The notes: a model not told the origin generated them from the letters alone. A stretch of DNA of 8,679 bases from Oscillospiraceae bacterium (GCA_009784085.1 WRCJ01000066.1:1-8679), one strand, 5' to 3'; positions 1 to 6,806 are shown, numbered from the stretch's first letter. Program-made: numbers and translations.

Positions 1-803
1 CGGTCGATGGGAATGTCGAAAAGATGGGTGGCCTCGATGCATTCCAGCCCCTTGTTGACCAAGGTGGCGGAATCCAGCGTGATTTTGCCGCCCATGCGCC
101 ACGTGGGATGATTGAGCGCATCCGCCGGCGTGACTGTGCGCAATTGCGCCCGGGAAAAACCAAAAAACGGCCCCCCGGAGGCCGTGAGGATCAGCTTTTC
201 GACATCCCCCGCCCGCAGGGCGTCAGTCCACGGGGCATCAGTCCGCAGGGCGGCAGTCCACGGGGCATCGGAACGCTGTGCGTCAGTCCGCTGGGCATCG
301 GCATCGGCGACGCCGCCCCGTTCGGTCTGCAGGCACTGGAAGATGGCCGAATGCTCCGAGTCCACGGGGAGGATGACGCTGTTTTGCTCCTTAGCCCGTT
401 TCATCACCAGCGACCCGGCGCACACCAGCGATTCCTTGCCGGCCAACGCCACCCGCCGCCCGCCCTCCAGCGCGGCCAGCGTGGGGGCCAAGCCGTCGAG
501 GCCGGTGATGGCGGTTACCACGGTGCCGGCCGACCGATCGGCGGCCAAAGCGCAAACACCCTCTCCGCCGGAAAGCACCTGGATGGGGGTGTCGGCCAGG
601 CGGACTTTCAAATCCCGCGCGGCCCCGCTATCCCCCATCGCCACCGCGCGGGGCAAAAAACGGCGCGCCTGCGTCTCCATCAACGGCACATTGCGCCCCC
701 CCGCCAGGAATATGGCCCGCAACCCCAGGTGTTCCGCAACCTCCAACGTTTGCGACCCTATAGAACCCGTAGACCCCAAAATACAAAGATCGTTGTTTAT
801 CAT
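1..803 (-). CDS. dxr: 1-deoxy-D-xylulose 5-phosphate reductoisomerase, 3' end beyond window
   Basis: Cytosolic enzyme of the MEP isoprenoid pathway. It rearranges and reduces 1-deoxy-D-xylulose 5-phosphate to 2-C-methyl-D-erythritol 4-phosphate using NADPH and a divalent metal. The 267 visible residues begin MINNDLCILGSTGSIG, with the NADPH-binding GSTGSIG at residues 10-16. Metal ligands D148 and E150 lie in PVDSEH, SGGPF begins at S209, HPTWRMG follows, and NKGLE carries the third metal ligand E254. The family is usually about 380-400 residues, so roughly the last third lies off the left edge. The ATG at 801-803 sits 6 bases after the cdsA stop; its SD is weak (a G-rich run about 12 bases upstream), so translational coupling to cdsA is likely. 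Two oddities: six AxRTD/APWTD-type pentads at residues 170-199 lengthen the loop before LTASGGPF, and the usual NKES motif reads GKES (G122). Identification is secure; whether the repeat-bearing enzyme is fully active is not shown. Confidence 0.95.
   Translation of the reverse strand, partial: MINNDLCILGSTGSIGSQTLEVAEHLGLRAIFLAGGRNVPLMETQARRFLPRAVAMGDSGAARDLKVRLADTPIQVLSGGEGVCALAADRSAGTVVTAITGLDGLAPTLAALEGGRRVALAGKESLVCAGSLVMKRAKEQNSVILPVDSEHSAIFQCLQTERGGVADADAQRTDAQRSDAPWTAALRTDAPWTDALRAGDVEKLILTASGGPFFGFSRAQLRTVTPADALNHPTWRMGGKITLDSATLVNKGLECIEATHLFDIPID
207..296 (-). repeat. Six-copy 15-bp in-frame tandem repeat inside dxr
   Basis: Six consecutive 15-bp units encode, in translation order, AQRTD, AQRSD, APWTA, ALRTD, APWTD and ALRAG. 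On the plus strand the units at 222-236 and 252-266 match at 14 of 15 bases; the first and last units have diverged most. Every unit length is a multiple of three, so the reading frame of dxr is kept. The array falls between the FQCLQ segment and LILTASGGPF, a place where Dxr length varies naturally: about 20 residues in Escherichia coli and only a few in Bacillus subtilis, from memory. A slippage-prone minisatellite tolerated in a surface loop is the simplest reading. Confidence 0.9.
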
Positions 804-809
804 AGACGA

Positions 810-1628
810 CTATGCCCCGCCCCCCATCGAGAAGAAAACAGCCAGGCACAGCTCCACCGCCGGGGCGGCGAACAGCAAGCTGTCGAAACGATCCAAAATA
901 CCGCCGTGGCCGGGCAATGCCCGACCATAATCCTTGACGCCGCACTCCCTTTTAACCAGTGAAAAGCTCAAATCGCCCAACTGGGAGACCACCGCGCCGA
1001 CCAGGACGGCGACCAGCACCGGGACGAAAGGCAACGACACAGAGAAACACGCGGACACCACAAGGATATAGGCGACAGCGAACAATACGGCGCCCAACAG
1101 CCCGCCGCCGGCGCCCTCCACGGTCTTCTTAGGGCTGATGTCGGGCGCCAGCGGATGGCGGCCCCATGCGCGGCCGACAAACAACGCCGTGATATCCGAT
1201 CCGAAGGCCGCCAAAAAGGGGAGCAAGATCAGCCATCGGCCCCACTCCATGGCGGCTATGCGTATCAAGGAGGACAAAAACAAGGGGATAATGGCGGCGG
1301 CGAACAACACCGCGCTTACCTGCGCAAAGGTAACGCGGCTATGGTCGGTGACCGCCTCGCAAAACAGCAGGAGGGCCAACGCAAACAATCCCGCGACGCC
1401 GTACAGGGCGCGCGGGTCAAAATAGCACCACAGGGGGATCAGGGCAGCCGCAACAGCGGCATAGATCGCCAGGCGCCTCTTCGCGACGAGGCCGGACAGC
1501 AGGAATTCCAGCACAGAGCAGGCCGACACGACCGCCACGCCCACAGGAAGGACCCAAGCCGGCGACAAGTAAAGGACAAAAACCAGGATCGGCAACAAAG
1601 CCAAAGCCACCAACACGCGCGTCAACAT
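810..1628 (-). CDS. cdsA: Phosphatidate cytidylyltransferase (CDP-diglyceride synthase)
   Basis: Integral membrane enzyme that makes CDP-diacylglycerol from phosphatidic acid and CTP, the branch point for anionic phospholipids. The 272-residue protein is almost entirely hydrophobic, with about eight likely membrane segments. It carries the full CDS signature at residues 223-249: SLVKRECGVKDYGRALPGHG followed by GILDRFD. An upstream conserved block contains GRAWGRHPLAPDISPKKTVE. The length fits the family (about 260-285). I chose the ATG at 1626-1628, with GGAGG seven bases ahead; a TTG one codon earlier is open but would be too close to that SD. The gene follows uppS by 42 bases and is followed by dxr after 6 bases, so it sits inside one operon. 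Confidence 0.96.
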   Translation of the reverse strand: MLTRVLVALALLPILVFVLYLSPAWVLPVGVAVVSACSVLEFLLSGLVAKRRLAIYAAVAAALIPLWCYFDPRALYGVAGLFALALLLFCEAVTDHSRVTFAQVSAVLFAAAIIPLFLSSLIRIAAMEWGRWLILLPFLAAFGSDITALFVGRAWGRHPLAPDISPKKTVEGAGGGLLGAVLFAVAYILVVSACFSVSLPFVPVLVAVLVGAVVSQLGDLSFSLVKRECGVKDYGRALPGHGGILDRFDSLLFAAPAVELCLAVFFSMGGGA

Positions 1629-1649
1629 CAATATCCCTCCGCATTCCCT

Positions 1650-1679
1650 TTCACACGACTTTACACGCCTTTACACGCC
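1650..1679 (-). repeat. Three tandem 10-11 bp repeats across the uppS stop codon
   Basis: Read on the minus strand, GGCGTGTAAA occurs twice in direct succession and is followed by a diverged third copy, GTCGTGTGAAA. The first copy contains the last uppS codon and its TAA stop (GTG TAA); the others lie in the 42-base gap before cdsA. The array ends before the cdsA SD. It is probably the result of local slippage duplication; no function can be assigned. Confidence 0.7.
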
Positions 1680-2393
1680 CCCGAAGCGGCGGCGGCGGTT
1701 TTGGTAGGCCGCCAACGCCGCATCGAAATCGGCCGTGGTGAAGTCGGGCCATAGTATATCCGAAAAATACAACTCGGCATAAGCCGCCTGCCACAGCAAA
1801 AAGTTCGACAGCCGCAACTCGCCGCCCAAGCGAATGAGCAGGTCGAGCGGGGGGAGCCCAGCCGTATAGAGAGCTTGCTCGAAGCAAGCATGGTCGATGT
1901 CGGGCGGCGCCAGCTTCCCCTCCCGGCACCGCTCGGCCAGCAAGCGCGCGGCGCGCAGGATCTCGTCCTGTCCGCCGTAATGGAAGGCCACGCTGACCGT
2001 CATCCCGTCAATCCGCTGCGAAATGAGATCCGTTTGCTCGGCCAAGCGGCGGGCGGCGGGCGGCATGGCATCCCTGTCCCCCAGAAACCGCAACCGGATG
2101 CCGTCGCGCTCCATGCTATCGACAGCCTCGCGCAGGTACTTCTCTAGCAACACGAATATGCCGCGTATCTCGGCGGGCGGCCGTTGCCGGTTTTCGGTGG
2201 AAAAAGCGTAGACGGTCAACGCCGCCAACCCCCTGTTTTTCGCATGGGTGGCGATAGTCCGGAAGGTCTCGCTGCCGGCGACATGCCCGGCCCTGCGGGG
2301 ACGCCCGCGCGCCTCGGCCCATCGCCCGTTGCCGTCCATGATAATGGCGACATGGCGTGGCGGCGGGCAATCTTGCGCGCCGGTCGGACGCAT
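1671..2393 (-). CDS. uppS: Undecaprenyl diphosphate synthase (cis-prenyltransferase)
   Basis: Cytosolic or membrane-associated Z-type prenyltransferase. It extends farnesyl diphosphate with eight isopentenyl diphosphates to give C55 undecaprenyl diphosphate, the lipid carrier for peptidoglycan and wall polymers. The 240-residue protein has HVAIIMDGNGRW with the Mg-binding aspartate D20, GHVAGSE at 36-42, YAFSTEN at 62-68, and the C-terminal block IRLGGELRLSNFLLWQ with R188, R194 and S196. The pyrophosphate- and metal-site E207 lies in AYAELYF; the protein ends RRRRFGGV. Numbering runs six behind the E. coli enzyme throughout. Unusual residues: R69 where most homologues have Trp after STEN, HYGG for NYGG at 138-141, and IRLGGE for IRTGGE or IRTSGE. 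The start at 2391-2393 has AAAGGAT about nine bases upstream. Dxr, two genes downstream, makes precursors for the same lipid. Confidence 0.96.
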   Translation of the reverse strand: MRPTGAQDCPPPRHVAIIMDGNGRWAEARGRPRRAGHVAGSETFRTIATHAKNRGLAALTVYAFSTENRQRPPAEIRGIFVLLEKYLREAVDSMERDGIRLRFLGDRDAMPPAARRLAEQTDLISQRIDGMTVSVAFHYGGQDEILRAARLLAERCREGKLAPPDIDHACFEQALYTAGLPPLDLLIRLGGELRLSNFLLWQAAYAELYFSDILWPDFTTADFDAALAAYQNRRRRFGGV

Positions 2394-2483
2394 GGCGCCA
2401 CATCCTTTCTGCCGTTATGCCCCCGGATATCCCGTCTACAATTCAATAGTTCCAGGAATCCAAAACCCCGAAATATATGGCGC
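2394..2483 (-). other. frr-uppS intergenic leader with long-range complementary ends
   Basis: Ninety bases separate frr and uppS, the longest gap inside the pyrH-dxr block. At the RNA level GGCGCCAU, just after the frr stop (about 2477-2482), can pair with GUGGCGCC between the uppS SD and its AUG (2394-2401), giving seven Watson-Crick pairs plus a G-U wobble that close the whole gap. This could lower uppS initiation. It could also be chance, because GGCGCC is self-complementary. No promoter or terminator with a T-run was recognised. Confidence 0.35.
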
Positions 2484-3038
2484 CTAGACTTCCATGAGCT
2501 CCGCTTCCTTCTTGGCGGTCAGATCGTCGATGGCCTTGCAGTACTTCTCTGTCAGATCCTGCAAATCCTTTTCGGCGTCCTTCAGGTCGTCCTCGGTGAT
2601 GTCGGACTTCTTTTTCTGGGCCTTATACGACTCTATGGCGTCGCGGCGAATGTTGCGCACAGCCACCTTGGCCTCCATGGCATACTTGTGTACCTGTTTC
2701 ACCAAGTCGCGGCGTCGCTCCTCTGTCAATTGCGGGAAGAGCAGGCGGATGAACTTTCCGTCGTTTTGCGGGTTGATGCCCAGGTCGGAAGACTGTATGG
2801 CCTTTTCGATAGCCTTGAGGGCGCCGGCGTCCCAAGGTTGGATGATCAGCATGCGCGGCTCCGGCGTGGAGATGGAGGCGATCTGCGCGATAGGGGTGTG
2901 TGCGCCATAGTACTCCACCGAAATACGATCGAGTACCGCCGCATTGGCCCTGCCGGCGCGTAACGTCGCAAACTCGTGGCTCATCACCTCCAAGGTCTTC
3001 TCCCATCTGCGGGCGTATTCATCGTATGTGTCTCTCAT
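2484..3038 (-). CDS. frr: Ribosome recycling factor
   Basis: Cytosolic tRNA-mimic that, with EF-G, splits post-termination ribosomes so that subunits can be reused. The 184 residues match the family length (about 185). Recognisable parts are the first helix of the three-helix bundle, with LRAGRANAAVLDRI at 27-40; the PEPRMLIIQPWD strand region; the GINPQNDGKFIRLLFPQLTE block at 87-106; and VRNIRRDA at 127-134, which carries the arginines of the ribosome-contacting face. The C-terminus is strongly charged helix. The ATG at 3036-3038 is preceded by AGAGGAG at about eight bases. It lies 32 bases after pyrH, the standard pairing in most bacteria. Nothing is missing or unusual in the protein. Confidence 0.97.
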   Translation of the reverse strand: MRDTYDEYARRWEKTLEVMSHEFATLRAGRANAAVLDRISVEYYGAHTPIAQIASISTPEPRMLIIQPWDAGALKAIEKAIQSSDLGINPQNDGKFIRLLFPQLTEERRRDLVKQVHKYAMEAKVAVRNIRRDAIESYKAQKKKSDITEDDLKDAEKDLQDLTEKYCKAIDDLTAKKEAELMEV

Positions 3039-3070
3039 GGCTGATGCTCCTCTCTGCGAATATAGTTGGC

Positions 3071-3796
3071 CTATTGGGCGTTCTTCCTGACAATTGTCCC
3101 GATTTTTTCCCCTGCCACCACCCTGCAGATGTTCTCGGGGTCTTTGAGCGCGAAAAGGATGACGGGGATGCTGTTGTCCATGGACAGCGAGGTGGCCGTG
3201 CTGTCCATGACGGTCAGGTGGCGCGCTAGCATTTCGTCGTAGCTCAGCGACTCGTATTTCTTGGCGTGGGGGTTCTCAGCCGGGTCGTCGTCGTACACCC
3301 CGTCGATGTTTTTTGCCAACAGGATGATTTCGGCGTCGATCTCCACGGCGCGCAGCACGGCGGCTGTGTCCGTGGAAAAGAAGGGGCTACCCGTGCCGCA
3401 CGCAAAGATGACGACGCGCCCTTTTTCCAGATGGCGCACCGCCCGCAGGCGCACATAGGGTTCCGCGATGGCCCGCATCTCCAGCGCGGTTTGCACGCGC
3501 ACGTCCACCCCCGTCCGCTCCAGCGCGTCGGCCAACGCCAAGGCATTGATCACCGTAGCCAGCATCCCCATGTGGTCGGCGCGGGTACGATCCATGCGGC
3601 CGAAGCTGTCTTTGGCGCCGCGCCAAAAATTGCCGCCGCCCACCACGATGCCGATCTGCACGCCTTGCTCGACGCACCGACCCACCGCCTGGGACACCGT
3701 GCCCAAGACGTTGAAATCCAGCCCGCTTCTCTTGTCGCCCGCCAGCGCCTCGCCGCTGACCTTGAGCAGTACCCGCTTGTACACAGGTTTTTCCAT
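3071..3796 (-). CDS. pyrH: UMP kinase (uridylate kinase)
   Basis: Cytosolic hexameric amino-acid-kinase-fold enzyme that phosphorylates UMP to UDP with MgATP, the committed step to UTP and CTP. The 241 residues show KVSGEAL at 12-18, the phosphate-binding GGGNFWRG at 53-60, RADHMGMLATVINAL at 72-86, the UMP-site GTGSPFFSTDTAA at 134-146, and the nucleotide-site KNIDGVYDDDP at 162-172. The length equals the usual 235-245. I chose the ATG at 3794-3796, where homologues begin (MEKPVYKRVLLK), with a G-rich SD (GGGG) eight bases ahead; an in-frame GTG three codons upstream is possible. The preceding gene is mgtA, only 49 bases away, rather than tsf. UTP inhibition and GTP activation are known for the family but cannot be read from this sequence. 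Confidence 0.97.
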   Translation of the reverse strand: MEKPVYKRVLLKVSGEALAGDKRSGLDFNVLGTVSQAVGRCVEQGVQIGIVVGGGNFWRGAKDSFGRMDRTRADHMGMLATVINALALADALERTGVDVRVQTALEMRAIAEPYVRLRAVRHLEKGRVVIFACGTGSPFFSTDTAAVLRAVEIDAEIILLAKNIDGVYDDDPAENPHAKKYESLSYDEMLARHLTVMDSTATSLSMDNSIPVILFALKDPENICRVVAGEKIGTIVRKNAQ

Positions 3797-3845
3797 AAAC
3801 AACACCCCGCAAGATCATATGTTAATATCGCCATCCGCCCTTGCG

Positions 3846-6587
3846 CTACAGCAACTCCCCGTAGCGGCGGATAAACAGCTTTTTGAGCATGGTCACCAGA
3901 AGCATATAGCACAAGATGGTACCCAACAGCATCGCAATATATTCCAACGGCAGCGAAATGCTGGGCAGCGAAAGGTTGGATGCCTCCCTGTACATCATGT
4001 CCCACACAAAGGTAAAGGGGATGATCGTACCCACGGCGATACCGCAGGTGGTGAGCAACGTGGTCTGCCAAGAGGCCCGGCTCTGGATGAAGGGGACTTT
4101 GGGCGTGCGGATCAAGTGGATGACCAGCGTCTGGGACCACATGGATTCGATAAACCATCCCGCATGGAAGAGCTTGGCGAATACGGCCTTTTCCGCGTCG
4201 GCCAGCGCCTCGTACGCCCCGCCGGCCACCATCGGGCAGATCACGAGGAAGAGGAAGAGATAGGTCGTGATGTCGAACACAGAGCTGGTCGGCCCTATCC
4301 AGATCATAAACCTGGTGATGGAGGTGGCGTCCCATTTGCGAGGTTTTTTCAAATATTCTACGTCCACATTGTCCCACGGGATGGTGATACACGCGATATT
4401 GTAGATCAGGCTGAGCACCAGGACTTGCATGGGCAGCATGGGCAAAAAGGGCAAAAAAGCCGAAGCCGTCAAAACAGAGAACATGTTGCCAAAATTGGAG
4501 CTGGCGGTCATCTTGATATACTTGATGATGTTGGCGTAAATCTTGCGCCCCTCGACAACGCCCTCTTCCAGCACCATCAAGTCCTTTTCCATCAGGATGA
4601 TGTTGGCCGACTCTTTGGCGATATCCACGGCGGTGTCCACCGAGATCCCCACGTCGGACGCCTTCATGGCCGCCGCGTCGTTGATGCCGTCGCCCATGTA
4701 CCCCACCGTGCGGCCGTTCTCCCGCAGGGCGGTCACGATCCGGGCCTTCTGGCTGGGCGATAGCTTGGCAAACACGTGGATCGCTTCCACCGCTTCCTTG
4801 AGCTGGCTGTCGCTCATGCCCTCCACGTCGGCGCCCAGAAGGATGTCGCCGACCTGGATGCCCACTTGCTTGCAAACGCTGACGGTCACGGCGTCGTTGT
4901 CGCCGGTGAGCACCTTGACCTCCACGCCGTATTCCTTCAGCGTGGCGATGGCGTCCGCGGCGCTGTCCTTGGGCGGATCCAAGAAAGCCAGGTAGCCGAT
5001 GAGCACCATATCGTTTTCGTCGTCCACGGAAAAGGCGCCCTCGGGCGACGGGCTGGTCCGCTGGGAAACCCCCAGCACCCGCAAGCCGTCGCTGTTGTAC
5101 TTTTGGCAGGTCTCCAGGATCTCCCGCTTGATGGCCTCGGTCATGGGCTCCACTTTGCCCTGGTATTCGGCGTACGCCGAGATGGACAGCATCTCCTCGA
5201 TGGCGCCCTTGGTGATCATCTGGGTCTTCCCGCTCTCGTCGGAAACCACCACGCTCATGCGCCGCCGGTTGAAATCGAACGGGATTTCGTCGACCTTGAC
5301 GTATTCGTGCCCAAGCTCCACGGCCTCCAGCTCCCTGGCCCGCTCGATGATGGAGATGTCCATCAGGTTTTTCAACCCCGTTTGGTAATAGCTGTTGAGA
5401 TAGGCGTGGCGCAAGATGCGCGGGTCGCTGTTGCCGTGGATGTCCAGATGGTACTCCAAGATGATCTTGTCCTGGGTCAGCGTGCCGGTCTTGTCGGTAC
5501 ACAGCACGTCCATGGCGCCGAAATTCTGTATCGCGCCCAAGTCCTTGACGATGACCTGCTTTTTGGACATGGAGACGGTGCCTTTGGCCAGGTTGGCCGA
5601 GACGATCATGGGCAGCATCTCGGGCGTCAAGCCGACGGCGATCGACAGCGCGAACAGGAACGCATTGAGCCAGTCGCCTTTGGTGAACCCATTGATGAAG
5701 AGTACCACCGGCACCATCACCAGCATGAAGCGGATGAGGATCCAGGAAACGGAGGTGATGCCCTTCTCAAAGCTGGTGGGCGGCGCCTTGACCTGGAGTT
5801 GCCGGGCGATGGCGCCCATGTAGGTGTCGTCGCCGACAGCCAGGACGATGGCCGCGGCGGAACCCGAGATGACCGTGCTACCCATAAAGGCAAGGTTATT
5901 GAGCTCCAAGGGATTCTGCTTTTTGCCCCGGATTACCTCGGAAAACTTCTCCACCGGCTCGCTTTCGCCGGTCAGCGAGGACTGGCTGACGAACAAGTCC
6001 TTGGCCTGCAAGATGCGCATGTCGGCCGGGATAATGTCGCCGGCGGCCAGGTACAGGATATCCCCCACCACGATTTCGTCCAGCGGGATCTCCCTTTTTT
6101 CCGCATGCGTTTCGTCGTCGTCCTCGTCGAGAGCAACCTGCCGACCCACGGCGGCGGTGGTCTCGACCATCTCCGTGAGGCGTTCGGCCGCGTTGCCCGA
6201 TCGCGTCTCCTGAATAAAGTTCAGCAGGGCGCTGATGGTCACCATGGTCAGCACGATGATCACCGCCGTCAAGTCTTTGCTGTCCGTCGCCAAGAGAAAG
6301 TCGGTGACGAAGGAGGCGGCGGCCAAGATAAACAGCACGACGGTAAAGGGATTGATAAAGGCATCTATCAGGCGGGCAATCCCCGAGACTTTGCCCTGTT
6401 TGGTGATCACGTTCACGCCATATTGCTCGCGCATCTCCTCGACGGTTTCCTCGTCGTATCCTCCCAACAGGTTGTCGTACTGGATGAGCAGGGTGTCCGG
6501 CGTCTTCTGGGCGGCGTTGAGTAGCCTCCTTTTCACTTTTTCCGCGCGGGTGATCGTGATAGGCGCGATGGTGGTTTTTTTTGCCAT
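3846..6587 (-). CDS. mgtA: Magnesium-importing P3-type ATPase
   Basis: Inner-membrane P-type ATPase that brings Mg2+ into the cytoplasm under magnesium limitation. The 913 residues contain the actuator motif LTGES at 205-209, the TM4 ion-site segment GLTPEMLPMIVSANLAKG at 319-336, and the phosphorylation loop CTDKTGTLT with D365. MITKGA at 457-462 and TGDND at 561-565 come from the nucleotide and P domains, and MGDGINDAAAMKASDVG at 631-647 is the hinge. The C-terminal membrane block (about 695-905) has the MgtA-type PWDNVD in TM6. The N-terminal tail is basic, as in the family; an acidic DEDDDE stretch (155-159 onward) sits in the actuator domain. I chose the ATG at 6585-6587 because GGGAGG lies eight bases before it and the protein starts MAKK; an upstream GTG would add 29 unlikely residues overlapping the leader. 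Regulation probably runs through the long leader described separately. Confidence 0.96.
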   Translation of the reverse strand: MAKKTTIAPITITRAEKVKRRLLNAAQKTPDTLLIQYDNLLGGYDEETVEEMREQYGVNVITKQGKVSGIARLIDAFINPFTVVLFILAAASFVTDFLLATDSKDLTAVIIVLTMVTISALLNFIQETRSGNAAERLTEMVETTAAVGRQVALDEDDDETHAEKREIPLDEIVVGDILYLAAGDIIPADMRILQAKDLFVSQSSLTGESEPVEKFSEVIRGKKQNPLELNNLAFMGSTVISGSAAAIVLAVGDDTYMGAIARQLQVKAPPTSFEKGITSVSWILIRFMLVMVPVVLFINGFTKGDWLNAFLFALSIAVGLTPEMLPMIVSANLAKGTVSMSKKQVIVKDLGAIQNFGAMDVLCTDKTGTLTQDKIILEYHLDIHGNSDPRILRHAYLNSYYQTGLKNLMDISIIERARELEAVELGHEYVKVDEIPFDFNRRRMSVVVSDESGKTQMITKGAIEEMLSISAYAEYQGKVEPMTEAIKREILETCQKYNSDGLRVLGVSQRTSPSPEGAFSVDDENDMVLIGYLAFLDPPKDSAADAIATLKEYGVEVKVLTGDNDAVTVSVCKQVGIQVGDILLGADVEGMSDSQLKEAVEAIHVFAKLSPSQKARIVTALRENGRTVGYMGDGINDAAAMKASDVGISVDTAVDIAKESANIILMEKDLMVLEEGVVEGRKIYANIIKYIKMTASSNFGNMFSVLTASAFLPFLPMLPMQVLVLSLIYNIACITIPWDNVDVEYLKKPRKWDATSITRFMIWIGPTSSVFDITTYLFLFLVICPMVAGGAYEALADAEKAVFAKLFHAGWFIESMWSQTLVIHLIRTPKVPFIQSRASWQTTLLTTCGIAVGTIIPFTFVWDMMYREASNLSLPSISLPLEYIAMLLGTILCYMLLVTMLKKLFIRRYGELL

Positions 6588-6615
6588 CGGAGAATCCTCC
6601 CTTCTCTTTTTTGCG

Positions 6616-6705
6616 CTAGGGAAAAGATAAAGATAGGATTCCTGTGAGCGGGAAGGACCGCGGTCTTCGCCCACAAGTATCCGTTCCGGTACTGCCGGAG
6701 TCCAT
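6616..6705 (-). CDS. Putative 29-residue leader peptide of mgtA
   Basis: Small frame beginning MDSGSTGTD, with CGRRPRSFPLTG in the middle and ending SLSFP directly before a TAG. The SD is excellent: AAGGTGGTGA at 6711-6720 differs by one base from the full 16S complement AAGGAGGTGA, and its AGGTGG core lies eight bases from this ATG. The stop falls 28 bases before mgtA. Two early acidic residues, an Arg-Pro centre and a C-terminal proline at the stop codon recall known regulatory leaders: MgtL of enterobacteria destabilises ribosomes through acidic and proline codons, and TnaC ends in Pro-stop. It has no sequence similarity to either that I can see. An overlapping frame uses an ATG four bases earlier (6707-6709) and runs into mgtA, but its SD spacing is poor. 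No proof of expression. Confidence 0.45.
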   Translation of the reverse strand: MDSGSTGTDTCGRRPRSFPLTGILSLSFP

Positions 6706-6784
6706 CCATCTCACCACCTTTCACAATTTGCAATCAAATGCACGTGGCTAGGCATAACACATGTTTCACGATGGTTGTTTTGTC

Positions 6785-6806
6785 GGCGCGTCAAGGATGC
6801 CGCGCC
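6785..6806 (-). other. GC-rich hairpin in the mgtA leader
   Basis: On the transcript GGCGCG pairs with CGCGCC around the ten-base loop GCATCCTTGA. The loop can tighten further, with CA pairing TG after a G/A mismatch. No run of U follows (GACAAAACAACC), so it does not look like an intrinsic terminator. It may be a structural element of the leader. Confidence 0.5.

Noticed and set aside
207..296. CRISPR-like repeat array
   Set aside because: The units are contiguous 15-mers without spacers, diverged, and keep the dxr reading frame; this is a coding tandem repeat.
24..962. 312-codon plus-strand frame with repeated SPRGI/SPQGG motifs
   Set aside because: Its repeats are the 15-bp array of dxr read on the opposite strand. 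The dxr frame carries GSTGSIG, PVDSEH and NKGLE, so the plus-strand frame is a shadow.
1629..1631. TTG start for cdsA one codon upstream
   Set aside because: The GGAGG would be only about four bases away, whereas the ATG at 1626-1628 has ideal spacing.
3550..5502. 650-codon minus-strand frame across the mgtA-pyrH junction
   Set aside because: It runs out of frame through both conserved genes, with low-complexity G, R, H and Q content and no recognisable domain; a codon-bias shadow.
4776..6524. Open frame of 582 codons on the plus strand opposite mgtA (and another at 3468-4763)
   Set aside because: It is the exact antisense of a well-supported ATPase gene; the composition is rich in H, Q, G, D and R with no family motif, as expected from GC-biased third positions read backwards. 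No SD supports a start.
6533..6709. 58-codon frame starting at the ATG four bases before the chosen leader frame and overlapping the mgtA start
   Set aside because: Its SD spacing is only about four bases, and past the leader it runs on in a highly basic stretch antiphase to mgtA. It remains an alternative, but the 29-codon frame is better placed.
6785..6806. Intrinsic terminator for feoB or an attenuator for mgtA
   Set aside because: The stem is GC-rich, but no U-run follows on the minus strand, and it lies downstream of the predicted mgtA promoter, far from the feoB stop.
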